64,000 nucleotides of DNA from Nocardia pseudobrasiliensis NBRC 108224 (GTDB lineage Bacteria > Actinomycetota > Actinomycetes > Mycobacteriales > Mycobacteriaceae): contig NZ_BDBS01000031.1 in assembly GCF_001613105.1 (NCBI RefSeq), positions 1 through 64,000 on the forward strand. The letters run 5' to 3'. A model generated the notes under the pieces. That model was given only the letters and a program-made list of their open reading frames with translations. It had not been told where the DNA came from and made no database searches. A program made the position numbers and the translations under genes. Each line of letters starts with the position of its first letter. The first letter of the stretch is position 1. Shown piece after piece: positions 33,576 through 41,371 of this stretch.

Positions 33576-34366
33576 TGATCCTCCGTACCGGTCACGTGCT
33601 CACCGCGACTCTCGGCAGCGCGCACGACGATATCGATCACCACGTCGACGCTGTCGGTGACATACAGCAGATCCACATCGCCCGGCGAGATCTTGCCCGA
33701 CTCCAGCAGCGAATCCCGCAGCCACCGCACCAATCCCGACCAGTAGTCGGTGCCGAACAGCACGATCGGAAAGCGGGTGATCTTGCGGGTCTGCACCAAC
33801 GTGAGCGCCTCGAACAGTTCGTCGAGGGTGCCGAAACCGCCGGGCAGGCAGATGAACGCCTGCGAATATTTGACGAACATCGTTTTGCGGGCGAAGAAAT
33901 AGCGGAAGTTCAGGCCCAGATCGACCCATTCGTTGAGGCCCTGTTCCATGGGCAGTTCGATGCCCAGGCCGATCGAATAGCCGCCCGCCTCCGACGCGCC
34001 GCGATTGGCCGCCTCCATGACGCCGGGGCCGCCGCCGGTGATGACCGCGAATCCGGCTCGCGCCAGCGCCGCGCCGATGGCCCGGGCCGATTCGTATTCC
34101 GGCGTCTCGATCGCGGTGCGGGCCGAGCCGAAAACCGCTACGGCGCGCGGGATTTCGGCCAGCGCTCCGAAACCCTCCACGAATTCGCTCTGAATGCGCA
34201 GCACCCGCCAGGGGTCGGTGTGCACCCAGTCGGTGGGCCCGCGACCGTCGAGCAGATGCTGATCGGTGGTGCCGGTGCCCTCTTTACGATCGCGGCGCAG
34301 CATCACGGGTCCGCGGAACTTCGGAGTGGACCTCGGCTGCCGATCGGACTCGAACTCGGTGGACAT
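33569..34366 (-). CDS. Second LOG/TIGR00730-type Rossmann protein (265 aa)
   Basis: The product has an 80-residue N-terminal extension, then a LOG-type Rossmann core. AVAVFGSARTA, VITGGGPGVMEAANRGA and the signature FICLPGGFGTLDELFE are present. The longer form resembles the PpnN-like nucleosidase/phosphoribohydrolase group. The ATG is six bases after TAGCGT (34373-34378), so a leaderless mRNA likely drives this and the following LOG gene, which overlaps it. The two are about 30 percent alike by eye, so they are diverged paralogs. Confidence 0.87.
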   Translation of the reverse strand: MSTEFESDRQPRSTPKFRGPVMLRRDRKEGTGTTDQHLLDGRGPTDWVHTDPWRVLRIQSEFVEGFGALAEIPRAVAVFGSARTAIETPEYESARAIGAALARAGFAVITGGGPGVMEAANRGASEAGGYSIGLGIELPMEQGLNEWVDLGLNFRYFFARKTMFVKYSQAFICLPGGFGTLDELFEALTLVQTRKITRFPIVLFGTDYWSGLVRWLRDSLLESGKISPGDVDLLYVTDSVDVVIDIVVRAAESRGEHVTGTEDQW

Positions 34367-34518
34367 ATCGCTACGCTAACAGCGCTCTCCGCGCCGCTCC
34401 GGCGTCGCGGTCGCGGCCTTGGCGATCTCCGCCCGTCCCTCCTCCGCTCCGCCGGTCCAGGACGGCGGCGAGCCGCCGCGCCCAGGTGACGAACTTCACA
34501 GCGGCGGCGGCAACAGCC

Positions 34519-35619
34519 TCAGACACCCGCCCCGGTGAGGTAGCTGCGCAGGATCTCGGCGACGGTGGTGATCTGCGCGGTCGGCACGTGCTCGTCGACC
34601 TTGTGGGCCAGATTGGGATCGCCCGGGCCGAAGTTCACCGCCGGGATGCCGCGCGCGGCGAATCGGGAGACATCGGTCCAGCCGTATTTGGCGCGCACTC
34701 CGCCGCCGCCGTGGGTGTGCACCATCTCGACCAGATTCTTGGCCGCGGGCGCGGACAGGCCGGGCAGGGCGCCCGGTGCGCCGTCGGTGCGTTCGAATTC
34801 GACGCCCAGGCCCGAAAAGACCTGGCGCACATGTTCGGTCGCCTCGTCGAGCGTGCGGTCCGGCGCGAAGCGGAAGTTCACGACCACCTCGGCCTCGTCG
34901 GGTACGACATTGCCCGCGACGCCGCCGGACACCTGGACCGCCGACAGGCCCTCACGGTAGACGCAGCCGTCGATCTCCACCTCGCGGGCGCGATAGTCGC
35001 GCAGACGTTCCAGGACCGGGGCCAGATCGTGAATCGCGTTGTCGCCCAACCAGGCTCGCGCGGTGTGGGCGCGGGTGCCGGAGGCGGTGAGCCGGGCGCG
35101 CAGGGTGCCCTGACAGCCCGCCTCGATCCAGCCGCCCGAGGGTTCGCCGAGAATGGCCAGATCGGCGTCGAGCCATTCGGGCAGTTCGCGTTCGATGCCG
35201 CCGAGACCGTTGAATTCGGCGGCGATCTCCTCGCAGTCGTAGAAGATCAGGGTCAGATCGCAGACCGGATCGGCGACCGTGGCGGCCAGATGCAGGAACA
35301 CGGCGTCACCGGATTTCATATCGACGCTGCCGCAGCCGTACAGACGCTCCTCGCCGTCCTCGACGACGACGTGGCCCGGGACGTTGTCCGCGATCGGGAC
35401 GGTATCCAGATGTCCGGCGAGGATGACGCGGGTGGGGCGGCCGCGGTCGGTGCGGGCCAGCACGGTATTGCCGTGGCGCAGCACTTCGAAACCCTCGGTC
35501 TGCTCGCGCAGCGCCGCCGCGACGACGTCGGCGATGGCCGCTTCATCCCGCGAGACGCTCGGCATGTCGACGAGGGCGGCGGTCAAGGCGATGGGGTCGG
35601 CGCGCAGATCGATGGTCAC
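34519..35619 (-). CDS. dapE: Succinyl-diaminopimelate desuccinylase
   Basis: DapE hydrolyses N-succinyl-LL-diaminopimelate in the lysine/meso-DAP pathway. The 366-residue M20 metallopeptidase has VILAGHLDTVPIADN and GCGSVDMKSGDAV with the first zinc ligands, LIFYDCEEIAAEFNGLGG with the catalytic and bridging Glu, and VKYGWTDVSRF-like AKYGWTDVSRFAARGIPAVN near the end. The GTG at 35619 is seven bases after TAGGGT on the minus strand. It is divergent from dapD with only 39 bases between them, as Rv1202 and Rv1201c. Confidence 0.94.
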   Translation of the reverse strand: MTIDLRADPIALTAALVDMPSVSRDEAAIADVVAAALREQTEGFEVLRHGNTVLARTDRGRPTRVILAGHLDTVPIADNVPGHVVVEDGEERLYGCGSVDMKSGDAVFLHLAATVADPVCDLTLIFYDCEEIAAEFNGLGGIERELPEWLDADLAILGEPSGGWIEAGCQGTLRARLTASGTRAHTARAWLGDNAIHDLAPVLERLRDYRAREVEIDGCVYREGLSAVQVSGGVAGNVVPDEAEVVVNFRFAPDRTLDEATEHVRQVFSGLGVEFERTDGAPGALPGLSAPAAKNLVEMVHTHGGGGVRAKYGWTDVSRFAARGIPAVNFGPGDPNLAHKVDEHVPTAQITTVAEILRSYLTGAGV

Positions 35620-35626
35620 CCCATCC

Positions 35627-35652
35627 ACCCTAATTGTTCGTTTGCCTAAACT
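35627..35652. promoter_or_regulatory. Back-to-back dapE/dapD -10 boxes in a 39-bp gap
   Basis: TAGGGT (35627-35632, minus strand) serves dapE and TAAACT (35647-35652, plus strand) serves dapD. Each lies six or seven bases before its GTG start. The expected -35 of either promoter falls on or next to the -10 of the other, so the two promoters must compete or share polymerase contacts. Confidence 0.5.
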
Positions 35653-35658
35653 GCCTGT

Positions 35659-36612
35659 GTGAGTATTCAGGGAGCTTCCGCAGTCGGCCTCGCGACCGTG
35701 ACCGTCAACGGCACGGTCCTCGACACCTGGTATCCGTATCCGCAGCTCGGAGAGTTCGCGGCGGCCGGAACCGAAAAGCTGGGCCCCACCGATCCCGAAT
35801 ACGCCCGCTTCGCCGAACTCGTCGGCTTCGACGAGGCCCGGCGGGTGGAGGTGGTGGCCGTGCGCACGACCATCGCCGATGTGGCCGCGGCGCCGGTCGA
35901 CACCCACGACGTGTATCTGCGACTGCATCTGCTGTCGCATCGGCTGATTCGGCCGCACGGCGCCAATCTGGACGGCATCTTCGGACTGCTCGCCAATGTC
36001 GTGTGGACCAACCACGGGCCGTGCTCGGTCGAGGAGTTCGAGCTGGTGCGGGCCAAGCTGCGCGCCCGCGGCCCGGTGACCGTCTACGGCGTGGACAAGT
36101 TCCCCCGCCTGGTCGACTACGTCCTGCCGTCGGGAGTCCGCATCGCCGACGCCGACCGCGTGCGCCTGGGCGCGCATCTGGCCGAGGGCACCACGGTCAT
36201 GCACGAGGGCTTCGTCAATTACAACGCGGGCACCCTGGGCGCGTCCATGGTCGAGGGCCGCATCTCCGCGGGCGTGGTAGTCGGCAACGGCTCCGACGTC
36301 GGCGGCGGCGCCTCGATCATGGGCACCCTCTCCGGCGGCGGCAAGGAGGTCATCTCCATCGGCGAACGCTGCCTCCTCGGCGCCAACGCGGGCCTGGGCA
36401 TCTCCCTCGGCGACGACTGCGTCATCGAAGCGGGCCTCTACGTAACCGCAGGCACCAAACTGACCCTCCCCGACGGCAAGACCGCCAAGGCAGCGGACCT
36501 GTCGGGCCGATCCAACCTGCTGTTCCGCCGCAATTCCCTCACGGGCGCAGTGGAAGTGGTAGCCCGCAAGGGCACGGGCATCGAACTCAACGCGGCCCTG
36601 CACGCGAACTGA
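35659..36612 (+). CDS. dapD: Tetrahydrodipicolinate N-succinyltransferase (actinobacterial DapD)
   Basis: DapD succinylates tetrahydrodipicolinate. The 317-residue product has exactly the length of M. tuberculosis DapD (Rv1201c). It has an N-terminal domain, then a left-handed beta-helix of hexapeptide repeats (GFVNYNAGTLGASMVEGRIS, GVVVGNGSDVGGGAS). FVNYNAGTLG and the acidic EG pair are active-site features of the family. The GTG start follows TAAACT by six bases, and no ribosome-binding site is present. A GC-rich hairpin follows the stop. Confidence 0.95.
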   Translation: MSIQGASAVGLATVTVNGTVLDTWYPYPQLGEFAAAGTEKLGPTDPEYARFAELVGFDEARRVEVVAVRTTIADVAAAPVDTHDVYLRLHLLSHRLIRPHGANLDGIFGLLANVVWTNHGPCSVEEFELVRAKLRARGPVTVYGVDKFPRLVDYVLPSGVRIADADRVRLGAHLAEGTTVMHEGFVNYNAGTLGASMVEGRISAGVVVGNGSDVGGGASIMGTLSGGGKEVISIGERCLLGANAGLGISLGDDCVIEAGLYVTAGTKLTLPDGKTAKAADLSGRSNLLFRRNSLTGAVEVVARKGTGIELNAALHAN

Positions 36613-36619
36613 CCGCGCA

Positions 36620-36651
36620 CCCCCGCCGCTCGCTGACGCTCGCGGCGGGGG
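36620..36651 (+). terminator. Hairpin after dapD
   Basis: CCCCCGCCGC (36620-36629) pairs with GCGGCGGGGG (36642-36651) over a 12-base loop, starting eight bases after the dapD stop. It is a likely intrinsic terminator without a T-tract. Its right arm is also the start of the first copy of the 25/26-bp repeat that follows. Confidence 0.6.
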
Positions 36652-36711
36652 AAATATGGGCGGTAGTGCGGCGAGGAAATCTGGGCGGCAGCGCGGCGGG
36701 GGAAAATGGGT
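36642..36711. repeat. Imperfect 25/26-bp direct repeat after dapD
   Basis: Units begin at 36642, 36668 and 36693, each with GCGGCG-(G/A)-GG-GAAAT then TGGGCGG. The third unit is partial and diverged after GAAAATGGG. The 311-bp space from 36613 to 36923 holds the dapD hairpin, this repeat and no gene I can support; possible short reading frames through it give low-complexity, repeat-like peptides. Confidence 0.5.
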
Positions 36712-36923
36712 GCCCCCACCGCAAGACAAACGGATGCCGCCAACGCAGACCAAACCGATGCCGTCCCTGTGGAATAGATGGAGGCCGCCCCTGCGGGACG
36801 AATGCACACCACAGCAGCGGCATACGTTCGAACAGCATTGCGGTGAGGACGAATCGGTGGGCTCGCAGCGGTCTGCCAGCGTCGCTCGGGTGGCCAACTC
36901 TTATCCCCGAGCGGGGCGAGGGG

Positions 36924-37292
36924 TCAGATGCCGAAGGCGAGGATTCGTTCGGGGGTGATGCGGATGAGTTCGGGAGAGCCGCCGGGGAGGTAGGTTTCGG
37001 TGTTGCGGAGGGCTTGGGCTGTGCCTCGGATTTCCAGGCAGCGGACTTCCCAGGGGGATTGGGATTTGATGTCGTCCACTACGAACGCGACGCGGTCTTC
37101 CTTGGTGAGGTTGCGGAATTTTTGGGAGGCGCCGAGGTCTCGGCCGCCGATGTCTATGGTGCCGAGGGCCTCGTTGTAGCGGAAGCCGACGGGGTTGTTC
37201 TGGGGGGAGCCGTCGGGGCGGATGGTGGCGAGTCGGCCCAGCCGCTGGGTGCGCAGATACTCGATCTGGGCGGGTGACAGCGTTGCGATCAT
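36924..37292 (-). CDS. PPOX-class F420- or flavin-binding protein (122 aa)
   Basis: The 122-residue protein has the split-barrel fold of the pyridoxamine-phosphate-oxidase family. EYLRTQRLGRLATIRPDGSPQ opens it, with NNPVGFRYNEALGTIDIGG next and VDDIKSQSPWEVRCLEIRG closing it. Short actinobacterial members often bind F420 and are named PPOX-class F420-dependent enzymes; F420 synthesis (fbiC) is encoded elsewhere in this window. The substrate is unknown. The ATG is seven bases after TAGGCT (37300-37305), so the mRNA is probably leaderless. Confidence 0.85.
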   Translation of the reverse strand: MIATLSPAQIEYLRTQRLGRLATIRPDGSPQNNPVGFRYNEALGTIDIGGRDLGASQKFRNLTKEDRVAFVVDDIKSQSPWEVRCLEIRGTAQALRNTETYLPGGSPELIRITPERILAFGI

Positions 37293-37326
37293 GGTAGGAA
37301 GCCTAGGACCTCGAGTGTGGTAGAGG

Positions 37327-38757
37327 TCAAGCCGTCAGATGTTTCTTCTGGACCTTACCCATGGCGTTGCGGGGCAGCGCGTCCACCAGGCGGACCTCGC
37401 GCGGGCGCTTGTGCACCGAGAGCTGTTGTGCCACAAGATCGATGAGTTCGTCCGCAAGCGAGTCGCCGGGCGCGCCTCGCGGCACGACGAAGGCGACGAT
37501 GCGCTGGCCCAGATCCGCGTCGGGCAGGCCGACCACCGCCGCCTCCGCGACGGCCGGATGGCCGAGCAGTACGGTCTCGATCTCCCCCGCCCCGACGCGG
37601 AAACCGCCGGACTTGATGAGATCCACCGATTCCCGGCCCACGATGCGGTGGAAGCCGTCGACATCGATCGCCGCGACGTCACCCGTGCGGAACCACCCGT
37701 CCTCGGTCCAGCATTCGGCGCTCGCCTCGGGCCGGTTCAGATACCCGTCGAACAACATCGGCCCGCGCACCTGCAGCCCGCCGATACTCTCCCCGTCGTG
37801 CGGCACCGCGTCCCCCGCCTCGTCGCGCAGCCGAGTTTCCACGCCGGCCACCGGAATTCCGACCCAGCCGGGCCGACGCTCGCCGTCGGCGCGGGTGGAC
37901 AGCGTGATCATGGTCTCGCTCATGCCGTACCGCTCGATCGGCGCCTGCCCGGTCAGCTCGCGCAGCCGCTCGAAGACCGGCACCGGCAGCGGCGCACTAC
38001 CCGATACCAGCAGCCGCGCGGAGGCCAATTCCTTTGCCGCGGTGGGATCTTCGACAATTCTCGACCACACCGTCGGCACCCCGAAATACAGCGTCCCGCC
38101 CGCGGCGGCATACGCCTGCGGCGTCGGCTTACCGGTGTGCACGAGCGGACTGCCCAGCCGCAGCGGTCCCAGCAGGCCCAGGATCAGCCCGTGCACATGG
38201 AACAGCGGAAGCCCGTGCACCAGAACATCTTTCGAAGTCCACGCCCACGCCTCGGCCAGCGCGTCCAATCCGGCCGCGATCGCGCCGCGACTGAGCATCA
38301 CACCCTTGGGCGCACCCGTCGTCCCGGAGGTGTAGAGGATGAAAGCCGTTGTGCGCGCGTCCGGTTCGGGATAGGTGTGCCACGAGCGGGCGTGTTTACG
38401 CACCGGCACCACCGGCAGCGACGTCCCCTCAGGCGCCTCGCCGAGCCACGCCCGCGCACCGGAATCGGCCAGGATGTGCGCGAGTTCGGCCGCCCCCGCG
38501 TCGGGCGGCACCGGCACCACGGTCACACCCGCGATGAGACATCCGACCACCGCGAGCACGGTCGTCACCGTCGGCCGCGCCAACACCGCCACCCGATCGG
38601 CCCCGGCGATCCGCTCGGCGACCGAGGTGGCCGCGCCGAGCACATCGCTGCGCGAAAGCACCTGGGAGTCGATGGTGACCGCATCGGGAATATCGGCCCC
38701 CGCGGCGACGGCGGCCGGATTCAACGAGCGCAGCAGCGGTAACGATCCAGAGATCAC
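37327..38757 (-). CDS. fadD36: Acyl-CoA synthetase, FadD36/malonyl-CoA-ligase-like
   Basis: The 476-residue ANL enzyme has FILYTSGTTGAPKGVMLSRG as P-loop, ERYGMSETMI as A5, WFRTGDVAAID as A7 and the C-terminal NAMGKVQKK with the catalytic Lys. Its short length and the GMSET motif put it with the malonyl-CoA/short-chain ligase group, and it matches Rv1193 (fadD36) in size. The GTG start lies six bases after TAGTTT on the minus strand. It probably activates a short or branched acid; the symbol follows resemblance to fadD36 and is less certain than the family. Confidence 0.87.
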   Translation of the reverse strand: MISGSLPLLRSLNPAAVAAGADIPDAVTIDSQVLSRSDVLGAATSVAERIAGADRVAVLARPTVTTVLAVVGCLIAGVTVVPVPPDAGAAELAHILADSGARAWLGEAPEGTSLPVVPVRKHARSWHTYPEPDARTTAFILYTSGTTGAPKGVMLSRGAIAAGLDALAEAWAWTSKDVLVHGLPLFHVHGLILGLLGPLRLGSPLVHTGKPTPQAYAAAGGTLYFGVPTVWSRIVEDPTAAKELASARLLVSGSAPLPVPVFERLRELTGQAPIERYGMSETMITLSTRADGERRPGWVGIPVAGVETRLRDEAGDAVPHDGESIGGLQVRGPMLFDGYLNRPEASAECWTEDGWFRTGDVAAIDVDGFHRIVGRESVDLIKSGGFRVGAGEIETVLLGHPAVAEAAVVGLPDADLGQRIVAFVVPRGAPGDSLADELIDLVAQQLSVHKRPREVRLVDALPRNAMGKVQKKHLTA

Positions 38758-38810
38758 CCGCCCAAACTACCAATCCGCAGCACTGTGATGGTTGACACAC
38801 CATTGAGTCA

Positions 38811-38839
38811 GTGAGAAATTTGATCCACAGCTTTCTCAC
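38811..38839 (+). promoter_or_regulatory. Dyad GTGAGAAA/TTTCTCAC upstream of the first MpaB-like oxygenase
   Basis: GTGAGAAA (38811-38818) and TTTCTCAC (38832-38839) form a perfect 8-bp inverted repeat, 17 bases before the oxygenase ATG. The same half-site is found upstream of the second oxygenase. It is a plausible site for the TetR protein encoded between the two oxygenases; the spacing differs between the two sites. Confidence 0.5.
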
Positions 38840-38856
38840 CGAGAACGAGGTCAACG

Positions 38857-39714
38857 ATGACCAGGCCGATTCGCGCGACGCCGCACGAAAAACACACGCC
38901 GAGCGGTGATTTCGACATCACCCGCTTCATCGACGGTTCCGCCGCCTTCTTCGGCGCCGCGGCGAATGTGATCATGCAGCTCAGCTCCCCACCGGTCGGC
39001 TACGGCGTCGTCGAGAGCACGGTGGACAGCGGCAAGATCATGCTGCATCCGATCAAACGCACCCGCACCACCCTGACCTATCTGGCCGTGGCCATGCTCG
39101 GCACCGAGACCGAACGCGCGGCCTATCGCGCCGCGATCAACTGGTCGCATCGCCCGGTGCGCTCCACCGCGTCGAGTCCGGTGAAGTACAACGCCTTCGA
39201 CCCCCGCCTGCAGCTGTGGGTGGCCGCCTGCCTGTACTGGGGCGCCCGCGATCTGTACGAGCGCATGCACGGCCCCATGACCGAGGCCGACGCCGACGGC
39301 TTCTATCACCACTGCGCCCGTCTGGGCACGACATTGCAGATGCCACAGGAACTCTGGCCGCCCGACCGCACGGCCTTCGACCGCTACTGGACCACCAACC
39401 TGGCCCGCACGAGTATCGATCCGCCCGTACGCGCCTACTTCCAGGACCTGATCGATCTGAGGATGTTCCCGCAGCCGATCCCTTTGGTATTCGGTGCGTT
39501 TCACCGCTGGGTCGTCGCGGGCCTGCTACCCCCGCGGCTGCGCGAGCAGATGGGCATGACCTGGAGCGACACCGACGACCGCCGACTGGCCCGGCTGCTG
39601 CGCCTCGTCGGCGCGGTGGAGCAGCGATTGCCCAAGCAGCTCGAGCTCTTTCCGATCAACATCTTCCTGACCGATCTGCGCGTGCGCCGCGCGCTGGGCC
39701 TGCGCCTGGTCTAG
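38857..39714 (+). CDS. MpaB-family (DUF2236) oxygenase, first copy
   Basis: The 285-residue protein belongs to the DUF2236/MpaB family of heme-type oxygenases related to rubber oxygenase and the Fusarium/Aspergillus MpaB enzyme. FGAAANVIMQLSSPPVGYGVVES begins the fold, with KYNAFDPRLQLWVAACLYWG and HRWVVAGLLPPRLREQMGM following. Conserved His near INWSHRPV and FHRWV may bind heme. The substrate is unknown. Its stop shares CTAG with the convergent TetR stop. It is clearly paralogous to the oxygenase at 40504. Confidence 0.87.
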   Translation: MTRPIRATPHEKHTPSGDFDITRFIDGSAAFFGAAANVIMQLSSPPVGYGVVESTVDSGKIMLHPIKRTRTTLTYLAVAMLGTETERAAYRAAINWSHRPVRSTASSPVKYNAFDPRLQLWVAACLYWGARDLYERMHGPMTEADADGFYHHCARLGTTLQMPQELWPPDRTAFDRYWTTNLARTSIDPPVRAYFQDLIDLRMFPQPIPLVFGAFHRWVVAGLLPPRLREQMGMTWSDTDDRRLARLLRLVGAVEQRLPKQLELFPINIFLTDLRVRRALGLRLV

Positions 39715-40337
39715 CCGCGCAGCCGGAACCCGGGCACGATGTGGTCGCGCGCGAACTGTCGCAGCGCGACCTCGTCCTCGAGCGGAATCACAGTCTGCGG
39801 CGTCAGCGCCATGGACAGCGCGGTGCGCGCGATCGTCTCGGCCAGCGGCAGCGGGTCGTAGCGCTCGAGCTTGTCCTCGTCCTGTAGCCGCGTGATGAAT
39901 TCGGCCAGATAGTCGCGGCCGAGCTCGATCACCGGCGCGCCCCGAACGGTCAGATGCGGCAGCACGATCTCCGGCTCGGTCTTCAACAGCCGATCGAGCA
40001 GCCGATTGCCGCGCAGCCCGTCGACGAAGGCCACGAACAGCTCGACGATCTGCTCCTCGGCCGGGGCATCGCCATCGATCTGCGGCTGCACGGCCGCGTC
40101 GACCTGCTGCACGAACTGCCGCGCCTGCCTCAGCCCGACGGCCTGGATCAAATCCGACTTCCCCGCGAATCGCCGATACAGCGTGGCCAGCGACAATCCA
40201 CCGCGCCGCGCCACCTCGACCATGCTCGTGCGTTTGATTCCGAAGTCGAGGAAGGCCAGCAGCGCCGCGTCGAGCACCTTGATCTGGCCGCGATCCTCGG
40301 CCCCCGCATCGCGGACCAGCGGCAACAGCTTGGCCAT
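39711..40337 (-). CDS. TetR-family regulator between the two oxygenases
   Basis: The 208-residue protein has a TetR HTH at residues 19-66 (QIKVLDAALLAFLDFGIKRT, then GGLSLATLYRRFAGKSDL) and a helical effector domain. It is encoded on the opposite strand to both oxygenases: its end overlaps the stop of the first by four bases, and its start is divergent from the second. GGAG lies about seven bases before the ATG. The flanking GTGAGAA dyads make it the likely local repressor. Confidence 0.9.
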   Translation of the reverse strand: MAKLLPLVRDAGAEDRGQIKVLDAALLAFLDFGIKRTSMVEVARRGGLSLATLYRRFAGKSDLIQAVGLRQARQFVQQVDAAVQPQIDGDAPAEEQIVELFVAFVDGLRGNRLLDRLLKTEPEIVLPHLTVRGAPVIELGRDYLAEFITRLQDEDKLERYDPLPLAETIARTALSMALTPQTVIPLEDEVALRQFARDHIVPGFRLRG

Positions 40338-40438
40338 GCCCGGACTCCTTCCCGCGAAACGACACGATGACAGGGAGATCTTCCCATATCGTCACCAATG
40401 GGGTACCGGCATTGACATGGGCATCGCCCGATGAGAAG

Positions 40439-40459
40439 GTGAGAAGAGAAGTTTCTCAC
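40439..40459 (+). promoter_or_regulatory. Dyad GTGAGAA/TTCTCAC between the TetR gene and the second oxygenase
   Basis: GTGAGAA (40439-40445) and TTCTCAC (40453-40459) are perfect inverted half-sites, and the dyad extends outward with AGAAG on the left and CTTCT on the right. It sits in the divergent promoter region, where a repressor could control both the second oxygenase and the TetR gene. Confidence 0.55.
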
Positions 40460-40503
40460 ACTTCTTCCGCCTCACGAAGCGAGACCGAGGAGACGAGTCG
40501 ACG

Positions 40504-41367
40504 ATGACCGCCCCGCTGCGCTATACCGAATCCGAAACCCCGGACACGCCGGAACTCACCCCGCGCACAGTGCGTCCACATATGGACGGCATCGCCGCGT
40601 TCCTCGGCGGCGCCGCGAATGTCGTCATGCAGCTGAGCCACCCGCCGGTCGGCTACGGCGTGCTGGAGAGCCCGGTCGACAGCGGCAAGGCCACGCTGCA
40701 TCCGATCAAGCGGCTGCGCACCACACTGACCTATCTCGCGGTCGCGTGGCTGGGCACCGAGGAGGATCGGCGGATCTATCGCGAGGCCGTCAATGTCTCG
40801 CATCGGCCCATCCACTCCAAACCGGACGCCGCGGTGAAGTACAACGCCTTCGATCCGAAGCTGCAGCTGTGGGTCGCGGCCTGCCTGTACTGGGGCGTCG
40901 ACGATCTGTACCTGCGCATGCACGGCCCGATGGAACCCGAACTCGCCGAAGCCTTCTACCGATACTCCGCGCGCCTGGGCACCACATTGCAGATGCGCCC
41001 GGAGATGTGGCCAGCAGACCGCGCCGCGTTCTATCGGTACTGGGACGAGAATCTGGCCCAGCGCACCATCGACGAACCGGTGCGCCGCTATTTCAACGAT
41101 CTGATCGACTTGAAGATGCTCTCGCCGGTTCCGCGCGTCCTGTTCGGTCGCATCCATCGCTTCGGCGTGACCGCCCTGCTCCCGCAACATCTTCGGGAGC
41201 AGATGGGCATGACCTGGACCACCCGCCAGGACCGCCGCTACACCCGGATCCTGCGCGCCATCTCGTTCGTATGGCTGCGCCTGCCCGAGATCATCCGAGC
41301 CTTCCCGCTCAACTATCTGCTGTGGGATATGCGCATCCGCCACCGCCTGGGACGACCACTGGTATAG
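40504..41367 (+). CDS. MpaB-family (DUF2236) oxygenase, second copy
   Basis: The 287-residue protein is highly similar to the oxygenase at 38857 across the full length. FLGGAANVVMQLSHPPVGYGVLES, KYNAFDPKLQLWVAACLYWG and REQMGMTWTTRQDRR match nearly residue for residue, with VSHRPIHSK keeping the His. It should carry out the same type of oxygenation. It is divergent from the TetR gene and has GAGGAGA upstream. Two close copies on either side of one regulator suggest duplication with shared control. Confidence 0.88.
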   Translation: MTAPLRYTESETPDTPELTPRTVRPHMDGIAAFLGGAANVVMQLSHPPVGYGVLESPVDSGKATLHPIKRLRTTLTYLAVAWLGTEEDRRIYREAVNVSHRPIHSKPDAAVKYNAFDPKLQLWVAACLYWGVDDLYLRMHGPMEPELAEAFYRYSARLGTTLQMRPEMWPADRAAFYRYWDENLAQRTIDEPVRRYFNDLIDLKMLSPVPRVLFGRIHRFGVTALLPQHLREQMGMTWTTRQDRRYTRILRAISFVWLRLPEIIRAFPLNYLLWDMRIRHRLGRPLV

Positions 41368-41371
41368 GGCG

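Noticed and set aside
34371..34499. A 42-codon minus-strand frame between dapE and the long LOG gene
   Set aside because: It has no ribosome-binding site and an Arg/Gly/Ala-rich composition typical of random high-GC frames. The TAGCGT promoter of the LOG gene overlaps its end.
36587..36838. An 83-codon minus-strand frame after dapD
   Set aside because: The peptide is low complexity, follows the DNA repeats and overlaps dapD. No start signal is seen.
34519..36897. A 792-codon open frame on the minus strand
   Set aside because: Only 34519-35619 (dapE) carries protein motifs. The rest is antisense to dapD with low-complexity composition.
40439..40459. Treating both GTGAGAA dyads as proven TetR operators
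   Set aside because: The half-sites match, but the spacing differs by eight bases, so this is kept as a hypothesis only.
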